Shown: in pieces, positions 1 to 10,699 of the stretch | Layout: each line of letters opens with the position of its first letter | Numbering within the stretch: position 1 is the stretch's first letter | Origin: Pinus tabuliformis | Taxonomy: Eukaryota > Streptophyta > Pinopsida > Pinales > Pinaceae | Direction: 5' to 3' | Length of the DNA: 64,000 nt | NCBI GenBank assembly: GCA_031772625.1 | Contig: CM062811.1 | Location: 650,382,871 to 650,446,870 of the forward strand | Position numbers and translations under genes: made by a program | Notes under the pieces: model-generated | The model's database searches: none | The model's input: only the letters and a program-made list of their open reading frames with translations | What the model was told of the DNA's origin: nothing

Positions 1-34
1 TGGTGCTTTCCTGGAATTTTTCCAGCCTTCCTCT

Positions 35-230
35 TATCCGGGCTAACCAGACTAATTTTCTGCGTTTCTCTGGCTGTTCCGGTGTATCAGTGTCATGCTT
101 ACGCTTTGCCAATTCTTGGTGTGTTTCTGGTCGTTCAAATGTACTAGCAACATGTTTTTGTTTTACTAATTCTCTGTGTTTTTCCGGACGTTCTGGTGTG
201 CTTGTAGTATGTTTACGTTTTGAGGATGGT
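35..230 (-). repeat. Three 20-codon (60-bp) tandem repeats, Lys/Arg/Glu-rich
   Basis: On the minus strand three consecutive 60-bp units each encode a version of KRKH-x4-TPERPEKHRELV. Units differ at several residues but keep the K-x-KH start and the E-[RQ]-PE core. The basic clusters resemble nuclear localisation signals. They lie just beyond the ORF at 284-1048 in the same orientation, so they are probably part of the same coding unit of the element. Reading potential is clear; function is not known. Confidence 0.6.
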
Positions 231-283
231 GCTGTCACCCTCCCTTCAATTATTGCAATTAGCTCTTCCCAGCTGCTTTGCTG

Positions 284-1048
284 CTAGGTGAGACTATGAC
301 TAACTATTAATCGAATTAATCCATGGTGGCTGACAACTGACTCTACATGCTGTGCCTTTTTTAGGCTTCGTGCAACGTCATGAAGTAATGAATTCAAAAG
401 TGCAGGAAGATTTATAGAGCATTTCTGCTTTAAAACAGCTAAGAGTTTAAGATGTTGTGGTCTTACCACGTCTTTCCTCCCCTCGTAGGTGATGTAGCTC
501 TGCACTGTCCTTGTTAATTCCGTCCAAGGTTCTCCTAGCGTTGCTGGCAGAACTCCCTTCCCCTTAATCGTCAAGCTCTGGCCTTCGTCCTGGAAAATTT
601 CCATGATCTTCTGTAATCTTTCCTTCTTTAGTGTCCATACAGGTCCGGCGGCTGGTAGTCCCGAGACTTCTGCGATTATATCATCGGTGACTGCTATCTG
701 CTTCCCCCTTATTGTGGAGTGATCCTCTTGCAGGTTCTGCAGAAATTCCATCGCCATTGTTTCATTGGACTCCTGTAGGCGACTGAGATAAGTCAACCAT
801 CCTGCTCTTTCCAGGATCTCTCGGGCAGCAGCGAAGACTCTCAACTCCTGAGGTTCGCTTTGAATTGCCCTGCCTCCCATGGTTTCACTGCGGATTCTCA
901 ATGGAACAACAACTGCTTGTGCTATTTGAAACACAGAGGAAGTAATAATCGCAAGATTTTGAAAAAAACACAGAGTATGCAATAGAAATGGCTTATGAAC
1001 AACAACTTCTGTAAAAAATAGAAATATCATGCCGTTAAGCCGTGCCAT
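284..1048 (-). CDS. Plant-mobile-domain / Athila-ORF1-like protein
   Basis: A 254-codon minus-strand ORF. From about residue 57 (alternative start MGGRA, ATG at 878-880) it reads as a compact helical domain: AREILERAGWLTYL, then MAMEFLQNL, VTDDIIAEVSGLPAAGP and a late SHHGLIRLI. This layout (aromatic/Trp helix, a segment on choosing an allele-like target, then an IAEVSGLP-type motif) resembles the plant mobile domain and Athila ORF1 families carried by some plant retrotransposons. The first ~56 residues are hydrophobic and less family-like, so the shorter start is preferred. It lies downstream of pol in the same orientation, the usual place for an extra ORF in Athila-type elements. Family assignment is from memory of motif style, not a search; a host PMD gene fragment is the alternative. 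Confidence 0.45.
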   Translation of the reverse strand: MARLNGMIFLFFTEVVVHKPFLLHTLCFFQNLAIITSSVFQIAQAVVVPLRIRSETMGGRAIQSEPQELRVFAAAREILERAGWLTYLSRLQESNETMAMEFLQNLQEDHSTIRGKQIAVTDDIIAEVSGLPAAGPVWTLKKERLQKIMEIFQDEGQSLTIKGKGVLPATLGEPWTELTRTVQSYITYEGRKDVVRPQHLKLLAVLKQKCSINLPALLNSLLHDVARSLKKAQHVESVVSHHGLIRLIVSHSLT

Positions 1049-2295
1049 ACCCTAGTACACTATCTTTCCCGAATAGTGAGATGACACGTAATTCAGGGAA
1101 TAATGAGGTTAACCTCCCCCCCGCAATGTGATAGGCTGTCCCAGCCGTCAAATAAAGGAGCAGCACCCGATCTGCAACCGAGTCATAAAGGAACAGCGTA
1201 TGAAAATATGCCATGTTTAGAAAGACAACGATTTACCGAAATCGAGGCGTAAAGTTGATCGCGTATTACGTAAGAGGCTGCTGTGATATGATGCGAGGCT
1301 GGGGGATAGGACGTCTGTCGTACTTGCCAAATCTCAAGTGGTCATTGTCACCTCCTTTGCCATGATTGGTGGTAATAAATGTTCATGCGATATATAAGTC
1401 GGGAAATAATGTATGATTAGTGCCTAGGATATAAGAAACAAAAGAGTATTAGTATCCTACCTATTGGTGTAATCAATGTGACTTCAATACCATTAACAGT
1501 GCTCTGCTGCCGACAAGTGTCCATAACCTTGGTAGAGTTGTTTATTTCACCCTTGGAACCATGATCCTTTATGTGTATTTTAAGGAATGTAATGGCAAAG
1601 TTTAGGCCATTATGCTGGCTTGGTAACCAGTTAGCCATAATGCCATTCACGAGGAAGGAGCGAAAAGTGGGCAGGCCGGCTCGTGATGAGACCTCCTGTT
1701 CCAAGGTTTGTTTATTTGATATACCTTTTGGACCATGTCCCTGGTGTGGTGGCCATAGTGGGAATGCCACTTCACTTCCATCCTCATGATCATGGTAGGC
1801 TGGCTCTTGATGAGACCCCCTATCTTGCATTTGACAACTTATAATTCATGTTTACTTTTTCTTTTTCATAAAAAACTTTTCCTTATTTATACACAATAGG
1901 GTGGTTGAACACTCCTTAAGAGTAGGAATGGTGGAAGAAGTCTTATCATCTCAATAGGAAGATATAAACCCTTTGCTCTTATTCCTAAGTAATAATCAAA
2001 GAGGATTAAGGAGATTGTCATGATAAAGATAACCAATCAGAGCAAAATTAGTAAAACAATGACAACAAAAGATAAGAAATAAGTGTGTCCTTCCTTTTGT
2101 CCTCTTACCAATGCAGAGCCTTATAAATATAGCGATTTATGATTTGCGGATTTCGGTATGTTGTGATTTTATATTCATTGCATAAGTGCATAGCTGTATC
2201 TTAAAGACTTGAAAGAACATGGGCAAGAAGCATCCTCAATTTAGATCAGCAAAAGGAATAAGCTGTTTCACAAGGAGAGCAAAAGCATGCTAGTG
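1049..2295. other. No gene recognised; between extra ORF and minisatellite
   Basis: About 1.25 kb with no coding signal I can support. It contains a run of seven C near 1,116 (a G-run on the minus strand) and two loosely similar stretches (about 1,528-1,660 and 1,698-1,800, both with TTGTTTATTT followed by GGACCATG-like text). Probably non-coding 3' part of the Athila-like relic. Confidence 0.4.
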
Positions 2296-2890
2296 GTGTT
2301 CCTTTTGGAAAAAGAAACAACAAAGGACCATAGATCGCAAAAAATGCAAATGTCGTTCCTTTGAAAAAGGAACATCAAAAATAAAAAAAATTTATGCAAA
2401 AACACTCAAAATGTCGTTCCTTTGAAAAAGGAACAGCAGCAACCAAAAATGTTGTTCCTTTGAAAAAGGAACAGCAGCAACCAAAAGTGTTGTTCCTTTG
2501 GAAAAGGAACAGCAAAAGACGCAAAAATGTTGTTCCTTTGGAAAAGAAACAACAGAAATCAAAATATGTTGTGCCTTTGGAAAAGGGACAGCAAACACTC
2601 TGCAGTGTCATTCCTTTTGAAAAAGGAACAGCAAAAATCCAAAATGATGTTCCTTTAGAAAAGGAACAACAGAAATCCAAAATGTTGCTCCTTTAGAAAA
2701 GGAACAGCAGAACAAGCAAAAGCGTTCCTTTTGAAAAAGGAACAGCAGAAAATCAAAGATGTTGTTCCTTTGGAAAAGGAACAGCAGAAAATCAAGCATG
2801 TTGTTCCTTTTGAAAAAGGAACAACAAAAACACGCAAATGCCATTCTCTGGCAAAAATCGAAATTTTGAGAAAGAAAAGGAACAACAAAG
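2296..2890. repeat. 38-39-bp palindromic minisatellite, about 12-13 units
   Basis: Tandem units of 38-39 bp, each built around GTTCCTTTGGAAAAGGAAC, which has perfect 8-bp arms (GTTCCTTT / AAAGGAAC) and a 3-base centre, followed by an A-rich spacer such as AGCAGAAATCAAAAT. Clear units start near 2,413, 2,451, 2,489, 2,529, 2,568, 2,607, 2,646, 2,684, 2,723, 2,761 and 2,800. Most units are close to 39 bp (13 codons) and stop-poor, so long open frames appear on both strands; these are consequences of the repeat, not evidence for proteins. It sits just 3' of integrase in the Athila-like relic. Confidence 0.9.
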
Positions 2891-2910
2891 ATGACAAGAA
2901 AACATTTAGT

Positions 2911-4200
2911 TCAAACATGTGTACAAGAATGACTCAAAGAAAAGAACTTATGTACAAATTGTAAAAAGAAATGAATTACATGTGAGGAAGATTTCTCTTC
3001 CTCTCCTAAAATCTCCATATCAGTGTCTCTGCATAATTGTTGGCGGAAGGATTCCCGAGTGAGTGGTTTATGATAGAGATGAACTCGGTGGCCATTCACT
3101 TTGAAGGCATATCCAGAACCGTCAATGGTGATTAACATGATGGTCCCATTGTCATGTACCTTCTGGATTTCATATGGTCCCAACCAACGAGTCTGGAGTT
3201 TCCCAGGGAAGTCCTAAAACCGAGAGTCATATAACAGAGCCCAGTCTCCCTCGTGGAAGACTTTGTTTTTGATGAGTGCGTCATGCCATTTATCTCGCTG
3301 CTGTTGAATCAATGCTGTATTTTGTAGTGCAGAAAGCCTAATTTCATCCAATTCATTGATCTGCTGTAGTTGATTAATCTGTGCCTCGCTTAGATCTAGG
3401 CCAACTTCCTGTGCTGTTCGTAATGTTTGGATTTCGAATTCTATGGGGAAAATATGTTGTTTTCCAAACACTAATTGATAAGGTGAGTAACCAGTGGTGC
3501 TTCTCCATGTTGTTCTATAGGCCCAGAGTGCTTCAGGTAGTCGGGCAGCCCAATCACGCCTATGTGACGCAATGGTTTTCGTTAGGATTGATTCTATTAC
3601 CTTATTGCTGCTTTCTACTTGTCCATTCGCCTGTGGGTGGTATGGAGTAGTGATTTTATGCTGGACGTGATAATTGTTAAGTGTTGCAGCTAATCTATTC
3701 CCAGCAAATTGTGGTCCTCCATCTGTAATTATTTCTCTTGGAAGGCCATAACGTACAAATAGATGGAACAGGAACTGTATTACAGAGTCTTCTGTGGCTC
3801 TTGGCAATGCTTCTGCTTCAACCCATTTGGTGACATATTCTGTTGCCACCAAGATATATGTTTTCTGATTTGATGAGGGGTTGATGGGTCCAACGAAATC
3901 AAGAGCCCATCGCTCGAATGGTTCAATGACTAACTGTGGTTTCAGAGGCATCTCGTCAGCTTGACCAGGTCGTCCTGCTCGCTGGCAGCTGTCACAGGCT
4001 TGGACAAATTTCTTTGCATCTCTGAAAATCGTGGGCCAATAATATCCTGTCTACAATACTTTATGTCCAGTTCTACGCTCAGCGAAGTGTCCACCACACG
4101 GTCCATCATGACAGGCTTTTAGGATGTCAAATATTTCATCTTCTCGAACACATCTCCTGATATGCATGTCTGCCCCTGTATGAAACAAATAGCCCCCAAT
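2911..4200 (-). pseudogene. Integrase region of the Athila-like relic
   Basis: Integrase inserts the cDNA copy into the chromosome. The HHCC zinc-binding part is visible around 3,960-4,150 (CHDGPCGGH then CDSCQR). The catalytic core follows with DFVGP, ITDGGPQF and HPQANGQVESSN, the usual D,D-35-E landmarks of plant Gypsy integrases, and the C-terminal part has GPYEIQKVHDNGTIML. No chromodomain is seen, as expected for Athila/Tat rather than chromoviruses. Broken fossil. Confidence 0.88.
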
Positions 4201-4271
4201 CCACGAAAATCGAGCACTCTTCTAAACAATCTGCTTGCGCTCATTAGGGGTTAAGTGTTTTGGTAGCTTAC

Positions 4272-4832
4272 CTACTGTGAGGTAATTGGCAACATCAGCA
4301 TACCAGGGTGTTTGAACAACAACAGCAAACAGGTGCTCATCCGAAAATTGATCTTCAAATGTTGCTGCGTCGATTGGCTTCGGTATTTTGAGAGAAAATC
4401 GGCTACAGGGTTTTCTTTGCCAGGCTGATCCTTGATTGTGATATCGAATTCCTGCAATAAAATCAACCATCTAGTTACTCTGGCATTTGTGACAGGCTTA
4501 TTTGCTAAATATTTTATGGCAGAATGATCTGTATACAAGATGACAGGATAGCCTGTAATATAATGTCTAAACTTATTGACAACATGTATTACAGCTAGGA
4601 ATTCTTTTTCAGTAACAGTGTAATTTAATTCAGTAGGGGATAAATTTTTGCTAATGTAATAGATAGCATATGGTTTTTTATCCTCTTCCTGCCCAAGGAC
4701 TGCACCAATGGTTGTATCTGAGGCATCAGATGATATCTGAAATGGTAAATCCCAGTTTGGTCCTCGAAGGACCGGGGCTGTGGATACGAGCTTCTTTAAA
4801 TCCTCGAAAGCACGGTCACATTTTCTGTCCAA
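4272..4832 (-). pseudogene. RNase H region of the Athila-like relic
   Basis: RNase H degrades the RNA strand during reverse transcription. Visible landmarks are SSDASDTTIGAVLGQ, YISKNLSPTELNYTVTEKE, LYTDHSAIKYL and GKENPVADFLS, which follow the Ty3/Gypsy order. It sits between RT and integrase in the same orientation. Broken fossil. Confidence 0.88.
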
Positions 4833-5049
4833 AGAAAATCAACGTTACCAGTTGGTGCATATAAAGGTGCAGCAATGTGCGAATAATGTTCTATAAATCG
4901 TCTATAATAACCAGAAAATCCAAGAAAGCTGTGTACCTCTATTTGAGTAGTAGGAGTGGGAATAAGCAAAAGTATTTGGATTTTGGCCGGGTCTACCTGA
5001 ATGTCGGCTGCTGAAACATAGTGTCCTAGGATAAGTCCTTCAGTCATCA

Positions 5050-5690
5050 TCATGTAACATTTTTTGTGGCTTAAGCAAAGCCTGGTAGCGATGCAGCGTT
5101 GTAGGACTTTTCTAGGGTGTCTAGTGCTGGATCAAAATCATCTCCATATGGTGTAAAGTCATCCATGTATACTTCAAGTCCATGATTTATTAAATCTGCA
5201 AAAATACTAAGGATAGCCCTTTGGAATGTGGCAGGAGCATTACATAGGCCAAACGATAGGCAAATGTTCCCCAAGGACAAGTAAAAGTAGTTTTATCCTA
5301 GTCTTCAGGGGCAATCTGTATCTGATTGTATCCACTGAAGCCATCCAGGAAAGAAAAGAATTTCTTTCCTGCTAAAGTACCTAATACTTGGTCTATGAAT
5401 GGGAGAGGAAAATGATCTTTTTGTGTTGCTTTATTTAGTTCCCTATAATCCACACAGATTCTCCATTTCCCATTCTTTTTTGGTACCACCACAAGCGGAG
5501 AGACCCATTTACTATCAGAAATAGGATAGATAAAATTGACATCTAAAAGTTTCTGAAGTTCAGCTTTTACCACGTCCTTTAGATGAGGATTAAGTCTTCT
5601 TTGCGGTTGACGAACAGGTCTGGCATCTTTTTCTATATAAATGTGGTGTATACATAATTGGGGATTAATTCCTTTCATATCAGGGTAATC
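5050..5690 (-). pseudogene. Reverse transcriptase region of the Athila-like relic
   Basis: RT copies the element RNA into DNA. The fingers/palm motifs KKNGKWRICVDYRELN and FSFLDGFSGYNQI are readable, then FGLCNAPATFQRA and the catalytic box VYMDDF, followed downstream by LGFSGYYRRFI of the connection region. YMDD is intact as text. The order is typical for Ty3/Gypsy. Broken fossil. Confidence 0.88.
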
Positions 5691-5741
5691 CCATGCAAAT
5701 TCTTCTTTATATTTTGTTAACAGATGGATGAGCTTCGTTTC

Positions 5742-6644
5742 TTATTCAGGTGTGAGGTTGGCATTGATATTTAAAGTTTTTCCCGGTTCAATTTCCACAA
5801 TTTTACTATTTGCAACAGAAGTAACAGGTATTGTTTGATCATGTGTATATTTCAGAGGATCTTCTTCTAATTCATTATCAAATGCTGCTTCTATCATGTG
5901 ACACTGTGTACGGGATCTAAATTCAGTTTGACTAATGAAATTATTAATGGCATCATCTTCTGTTTGGTCTTTAAAATCAAGTGCCTCTTGTATAGTCAAT
6001 GGAGATCTAATGTTATCAGTAAGGTATGATACAGGGTGCTTATTAGTTTTGATTATTGTGACACTTGGCTGCGCTGGAGGATATAAAACTAAATTTTTGA
6101 TATTCGGTCCTCTGGTTATAGTCATATTTCCCTGCCGACAGCCAATGTAAGCATCGGCAGTGGCAAGCCAAGGTCTACCTAGAATTAGCGGGTGTCCATC
6201 AAGTCGGGTTTTTGGATTAATTATCAGGAAATCGGTTGGATATTCCCAGGAATCTACAGAGACCATGACATCATGTAGAGTACCCTCTGGTCTAACCACA
6301 GATCGGTCAGCCAATTCTAACAAAGTAGAGGTGGGTTCTACATATGTAATGCCGAGCTTTTGGCAAGTAGTTGTTGTTAAAATATTAATTGCAGCTCCTA
6401 GATCAACTAAGGCATTAGATAGGGTCTGACCATAAATTTGAACAGTTACAATTGGATTGCCTGGGTCTTCATATTTAATGGGCGTTTCTTTTCCTGATAG
6501 TAAGTCAGATAAAGTGCCGACTACTTGGACTCTTGGATTATTTGTTATATTCCTCCTTGGTTTCTTTATGCACAATTCTTTGATAGCTTTTCCATATATA
6601 GGAATATCTTGAATAGCTTGGAGGAATGGGATTTTTATATACAA
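5742..6644 (-). pseudogene. Aspartic protease region of the Athila-like relic
   Basis: Retropepsin-like protease that processes the polyprotein. The active-site motif reads ALVDLGAAINIL; DLGA rather than DSGA is normal for the Athila/Tat branch. A second conserved block, LILGRPWLATADAYIG, follows about 80 residues later. It precedes RT in the same orientation. Confidence 0.85.
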
Positions 6645-6689
6645 GTTTTGTAATTCTCCCAGAATGTCAAAGTCAGGGTATTGTATAGG

Positions 6690-7510
6690 TCAAGGTATGA
6701 CTAATCGTTCTGGGAATGGAGGAGAGGATGTGGTTGCTTGATTATGAGTCTGCTGCTTATTTACATCCTCTTGCTGCAATTTATGTTCTCTTGATAACTG
6801 ATCTTCAATATGAACTGTTTTATCTCCCTCAGTTTCAATGATACATCCCGATCTTAACTGAAGATCATTGCACTCCCTCAGGTCGGGTCCTATTTCTGGT
6901 GATTCTATGATTTGAAGAGATTGGACCGGTCTGTTATTTGGATTGGGGTTGGGTTGGGCTGGGAGTTGTGGTTTCAGATTAGACTGGGGATTTTGTTGTA
7001 AGGCTGGCAGAGTAGGTTGAGGGAGCGGAATAGTTCTTGCTGGCTGATGCATCGGTCTTTGCCAGTTTGTCTGCCAGGATGAACTTTGTGAAGTAGGAGG
7101 AGTCCATTGTGGAGGATATGGGCCATTTTGCCAATATGGTGGAGTGTAAGGGAAATTCGGCCAACCAGATTGGCTTGTCTGATTCAGCCACGGGTTTGAA
7201 GAAGGAAATGACTGTGGTGACCAGTTTGAAAATGGGGGTTGAAATTGATTTTGCCACATACTATATTGTTGAGAATTATACTGTGGAGGCTGATAAGAAG
7301 AAGTTGAGTCTGGAAACATACCAGATTGTCTCGGCTGCCACTGGCGGCGCTGGTTGATCAAGTACACCGATTCTGGTTCTTCTTCCACTTCCTTATATAC
7401 TGCTTTCAATCCAGGAAGTGAGGGGCAGCTCTCCGTAAGGTGATCTCTTGTACAGATGGTGCATGTTTGGACTGTATCCAGTGGACATTCCTTGTGGCTA
7501 TGTTTTTTCC
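6690..7510 (-). pseudogene. Gag C-terminal part: zinc knuckles and Pro/Gln/Trp-rich linker
   Basis: Close to 7,420-7,510 the minus strand shows two CCHC-type knuckles (a degraded C-x2-C-x4-H-x4-C and then CTICTRDHLTESC), which bind nucleic acid in nucleocapsid. They are followed by about 200 residues rich in Pro, Gln, Trp, Ser and Tyr (for example QYSMWQNQFQPPFSNW), a low-complexity linker common between gag and protease in Athila-type elements. Confidence 0.7.
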
Positions 7511-7514
7511 TGCA

Positions 7515-8870
7515 TCAGGGACAAAAGATCGCCAAATTCTGTTCTGCCTCCATCTGCTTCTGTTTAGCCTGCACAATATCAAGTTGTGTAGTTAGTGTCC
7601 CTAGAATATCAGTTTTAAAATTTTCTAATAAATTTCCAATCTCCACACATGTTACTCCTTCTGTTGATATTTTATTGTCTTTTGCAAACCGATCATATTC
7701 TGCCGGTTTTATTCTTGTGCTGCCTCTCGAACTCCTGATGCATAAATCAATAATGTCAGCAAAATTCTCTTGATAAATATCCCCTTTTCCCATGATGTTT
7801 AATGTTTCAATCCACTGTTCCGTCATGCCCCTTATCAATGCAGTTTTTAACACATTATCAGGTAAAGGTAGTGATGCATAAGGAGATCTTTGTAAATTGT
7901 ATTGAAAATGTTCCACATATTCTTCTAATGTTTTGTTCGGTTTGGCTGTCATTTGGAATATTTCGTCTTTCAATTCTCTAGACCTACAATAATCCTGATA
8001 TTTTTTTAAGAAGGATTCTTTCATTTGATCCCAATTGTTGATGACCCCACCACCTAGTCCCATAAACCATCTTAAAGCAGCCCCCTTTAATGTAGAGGGG
8101 AATAATTTCAATTTCTGGGGATCGGTGGTGTAATCATATCCCTTACACAACACATCAAATTCGAATAAAAATGCATCCGGATCTTCTGATGTGAGACCAT
8201 GAAATGTAGGGATATGTTGAAGAGGGATAGCCTTCATGGGCGCATTTGCTGCAGAATCCACTATAGGATATTGTAATGTAGAGTTTTGAGTATTTGGCTG
8301 ATTTTGAGCCATAGGGTCGAATATATGCCAATAACCTTCTGGGATCTCTAGGAGGGTATTCCTAGGTTGAGAGGGAACGATTTTAGCAGGGATAGTTTTA
8401 ATGGCACTTCCTTTATCTGGGATAAGAGGAATACCTGATATCTGAGGAGATTGAATTCCTTCAACAATGATTTTTGTAGCGCTCCCCTTATCTGGGCTGT
8501 TCAATGGCTGATCTGTTCCAACGGGAGATTTTGGTTCCTCAGTTTCCCCTGTTTCTCCTTCTCCTTCACAAAAGTTGCTGAAATTCCCTTCCTACAATAG
8601 TTGTGGAGTAGAATTTTCAATTTCCTGAAAGTCCTGCTCTTCAGTTTGGCTATGCACCTCAGCAAAGGCTACAGATGGTGATCCTGTGGCCTGAAGGGAA
8701 CTAGTAGGTTGTTTAGAAATGATTTTCCTAGGACCTATTGATGGCTGAGATTCTGTTTTCTTATAGATTTCGTCTATGAAGGTCGTTCGGCCAAGGGTCA
8801 CCGACCCCTTAGCTTTTTCGGGTTTGGATGGAGGTTTGATATTCTTTTCTGGTTTTTTCTGCTTAGTCAT
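7515..8870 (-). pseudogene. Gag (capsid) region of the Athila-like relic
   Basis: The capsid homology part reads PTFHGLTSEDPDAFLFEF, KLKLFPSTLKGAALRWFMGL, NWDQMKESFLKKY and KPNKTLEEYVEHFQ, which match the retrotrans_gag pattern of plant Gypsy elements. An N-terminal Lys/Pro-rich stretch begins at about 8,870 (MTKQKKPEKN). The start lies ~180 bp inside the primer-binding site, a normal leader length. Broken fossil. Confidence 0.85.
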
Positions 8871-9053
8871 GCACTCAAATGAACTACTAAATTCTATTCA
8901 AACAAAGTAAAAACAAATCTGTTAGAAAAGCGGACAGTGGAGCAGGGCTTTTACATGCTCTGCATGCAGGTTCTTACCTTCCGTTTTTAAGATCCAACTC
9001 TTCCCTAGCAGGTTCGTACACTACTCTGAAAAAGACAAATGGCTACACTCTTT

Positions 9054-9071
9054 TCCCCGGCAACGGCGCCA
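9054..9071 (-). other. Primer-binding site, tRNA-Asp
   Basis: On the minus strand TGGCGCCGTTGCCGGGGA is an 18-base perfect complement to the 3' end of plant tRNA-Asp(GTC), including CCA. It lies 3 bases inside the LTR edge, so it fixes the 5' end and orientation of the element. Use of tRNA-Asp is typical of Athila-type elements. Confidence 0.9.
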
Positions 9072-9439
9072 AAATGTAGAGCTATAAAAAGGGTCTCTTT
9101 CACCTCTAATTACCTCACATTAATATGTCAATCCGGGAGCGTTTGGTTATTTCAAAGAGTGACTCAATCTGAGGCTATTTTTCAGAGTAATGCTAGTAGT
9201 ACAGCGTTCCACAAAAATACAAGAGTAAACTGATGCTTGTCTATGGCTAAGTTACTTCAAATGACTAAAGCACACACTCTTAAAGCTAGGCAACTTTATC
9301 AGTCAAGGGTTCGACAGTAATAGCCCATCCCTTTGGAAACTGATGGAAAGGAAATTAGAGCATGGACCACGGGTCTGGGAGCGAGGCAGTAAATGCCGAG
9401 GCTCACTACAGCCACAGATCGTCTCTCACACCAAATGTG

Positions 9440-9800
9440 AGTAAATGAAACAACAGATAAAAATGGAACGGCAAACAGGAAATTGAACAGCAAGTCTAGA
9501 ATGGAACAACAATGCTTAAAATGGAACAGCAATTCTGAAATGGAACAACAATCGTATAACTAAGTCTCACAAGCTGTAATCAAACTTAATCTACTAACCC
9601 AAATGCACTCTTCGCAATCAGATAAAAAATTTTCACTCTTAAGGCAAATCAAGCAGAACACACTAATGGAACAACACTTAATTATTGATAAGTTATGGAA
9701 CAGTGCCAGTAAATCATATACACACGCAACATGCTCGAGTAGTAATCTGATCAATCTTAATTAACAGGAATACGACTGTGTTTTAAAAAAGAACAACATT
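9440..9800. repeat. Scattered GGAACA[AG]CA motifs inside the LTR
   Basis: ATGGAACAACAA, ATGGAACAGCAA, ATTGAACAGCAA and close variants recur about nine times, densest at 9,445-9,545 with ~18-20-bp spacing. The same GGAACAACA / GGAACAGCA word is the right half of each unit of the 2.3-2.9 kb minisatellite of this element. Confidence 0.6.
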
Positions 9801-10290
9801 ACTTCTGAATCCAACAATCGTAAAGAACACAACTTTCATATAATTTCCTTAACACAAATACACAGCATAAAAGCTCCGTAACAAAATGAGAACAATGCTC
9901 AATTAGGTCTAATAATATCAAATCAACTCTGAAAGTATTGATGATATAATGCAGATTCAATATAAAGAACCTTAATGAACGAATCTTAACAGAGCATATG
10001 ATGTAACTTATAAAGCATATCAGATTACCAACTAATGACGATAAGCAAACCACGCAGAAATCAAATCGTAGTGATACAGAAGTAAGTGTCCTCCGGGGCC
10101 AGGCCCTTAGCCTCAAGGGTACACCGCTTTAAGTTAATCCAGATGCAGAGATAAGATAATCACCAAGTTTATATTAATGCATGAAACAGAAAGTACAATG
10201 AGCCAAGTTCAACGAGACTCGATGATCAAAGTTCAATCTTTAACAAAAGGTTACATAAAAGCATCATCCCCAAACTAACAGTGTTGTCCC

Positions 10291-10300
10291 TTTATATAAA
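10291..10300 (-). promoter_or_regulatory. Candidate TATA box of the LTR promoter
   Basis: TTTATATAAA, itself a palindrome, is followed on the minus strand by AGGGACAACACTG. It lies between the outer U3 side and the rest of the LTR, where a Pol II start is expected. Assigned by position and sequence only. Confidence 0.4.
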
Positions 10301-10344
10301 GGTGACGACGGAGATGTCTAAGTAACAAGATAAATAAAGCAGTG

Positions 10345-10373
10345 ATCCCTCAGGATCAAAGATCCTGAGGGAT
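10345..10373. repeat. Perfect 13-bp inverted repeat, 3-base loop, in U3
   Basis: ATCCCTCAGGATC, AAA, then GATCCTGAGGGAT. The arms are perfectly complementary. It lies about 50 bp upstream of the TATA-like box on the minus strand, within the LTR promoter side. Confidence 0.8.
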
Positions 10374-10699
10374 TCGCCAAACTGTTAATCCTTAATCTTT
10401 TCTTTTCTTCTCCGCCGAGCAGGTGTCTTCTCCTCCTTTTCAGGGCCGATTTGCTTTGATCTACTTAGCCTTGTTTGCATTCGGTTTCCCTTCAAATGGA
10501 CAACAGTTATCTCGTCTTTGTCCTTTCCTTCGGAACCACAACTCCTCGTTTTCACCCTTTCCTGCACAGAATAATAACAATTATCAGCGGTTAAGTATTG
10601 CATATTAATTCTCACATGTTTTGTTATAATTCTTTATTGTTTTCCAAATTCATGATGCAAAAAGGTTTACAAATTCTACTGAAAAGCCACTGAAATGAT

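Larger units (their letters stand above)
1..10600 (-). mobile_element. Athila-like Ty3/Gypsy LTR retrotransposon relic, 3' end outside window
   Basis: Read on the minus strand the order is 5' LTR, tRNA-Asp primer site, gag, protease, RT, RNase H, integrase, then a minisatellite and an extra ORF. That domain order is Ty3/Gypsy, and the tRNA-Asp primer site plus a DLGA protease motif fit the Athila/Tat branch. No second copy of the LTR was seen to the left, so the 3' LTR is probably beyond base 1 or lost. The element is broken, with roughly ten breaks spread over gag and pol, so it is an old fossil. Placing the minisatellite and the extra ORF inside the element is inference from position. The right edge near 10.6 kb is approximate because no partner LTR is available. 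Confidence 0.75.
9075..10600 (-). repeat. 5' LTR of the Athila-like relic (right edge approximate)
   Basis: The inner end is set by the primer-binding site: the LTR ends in CA on the minus strand (TG at 9,075-9,076 on plus). On plus it starts TGTAGAGCTATAAAAAGG. The outer end is not resolved because there is no partner LTR in the window; a chromovirus fragment is recognisable again from about 10,700, so the LTR is at most ~1.6 kb. It carries a TATA-like box and a strong hairpin on the U3 side. Confidence 0.65.

Noticed and set aside
284-1048. Host gene encoding a plant mobile domain protein
   Set aside because: Not fully excluded, but orientation and position directly downstream of a Gypsy pol favour an element-borne ORF.
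2296-2890. CRISPR-like look: regular repeat with palindrome and 20-bp spacers
   Set aside because: Spacers are near copies of each other, there are no cas genes, and the context is a plant retrotransposon.
2375-2964. Several 68-101-codon ORFs on both strands
   Set aside because: All come from the 39-bp repeat being nearly stop-free in several frames.
7109-7357. Plus-strand 82-codon ORF opposite gag
   Set aside because: Shadow of the minus-strand Gln/Pro-rich linker.
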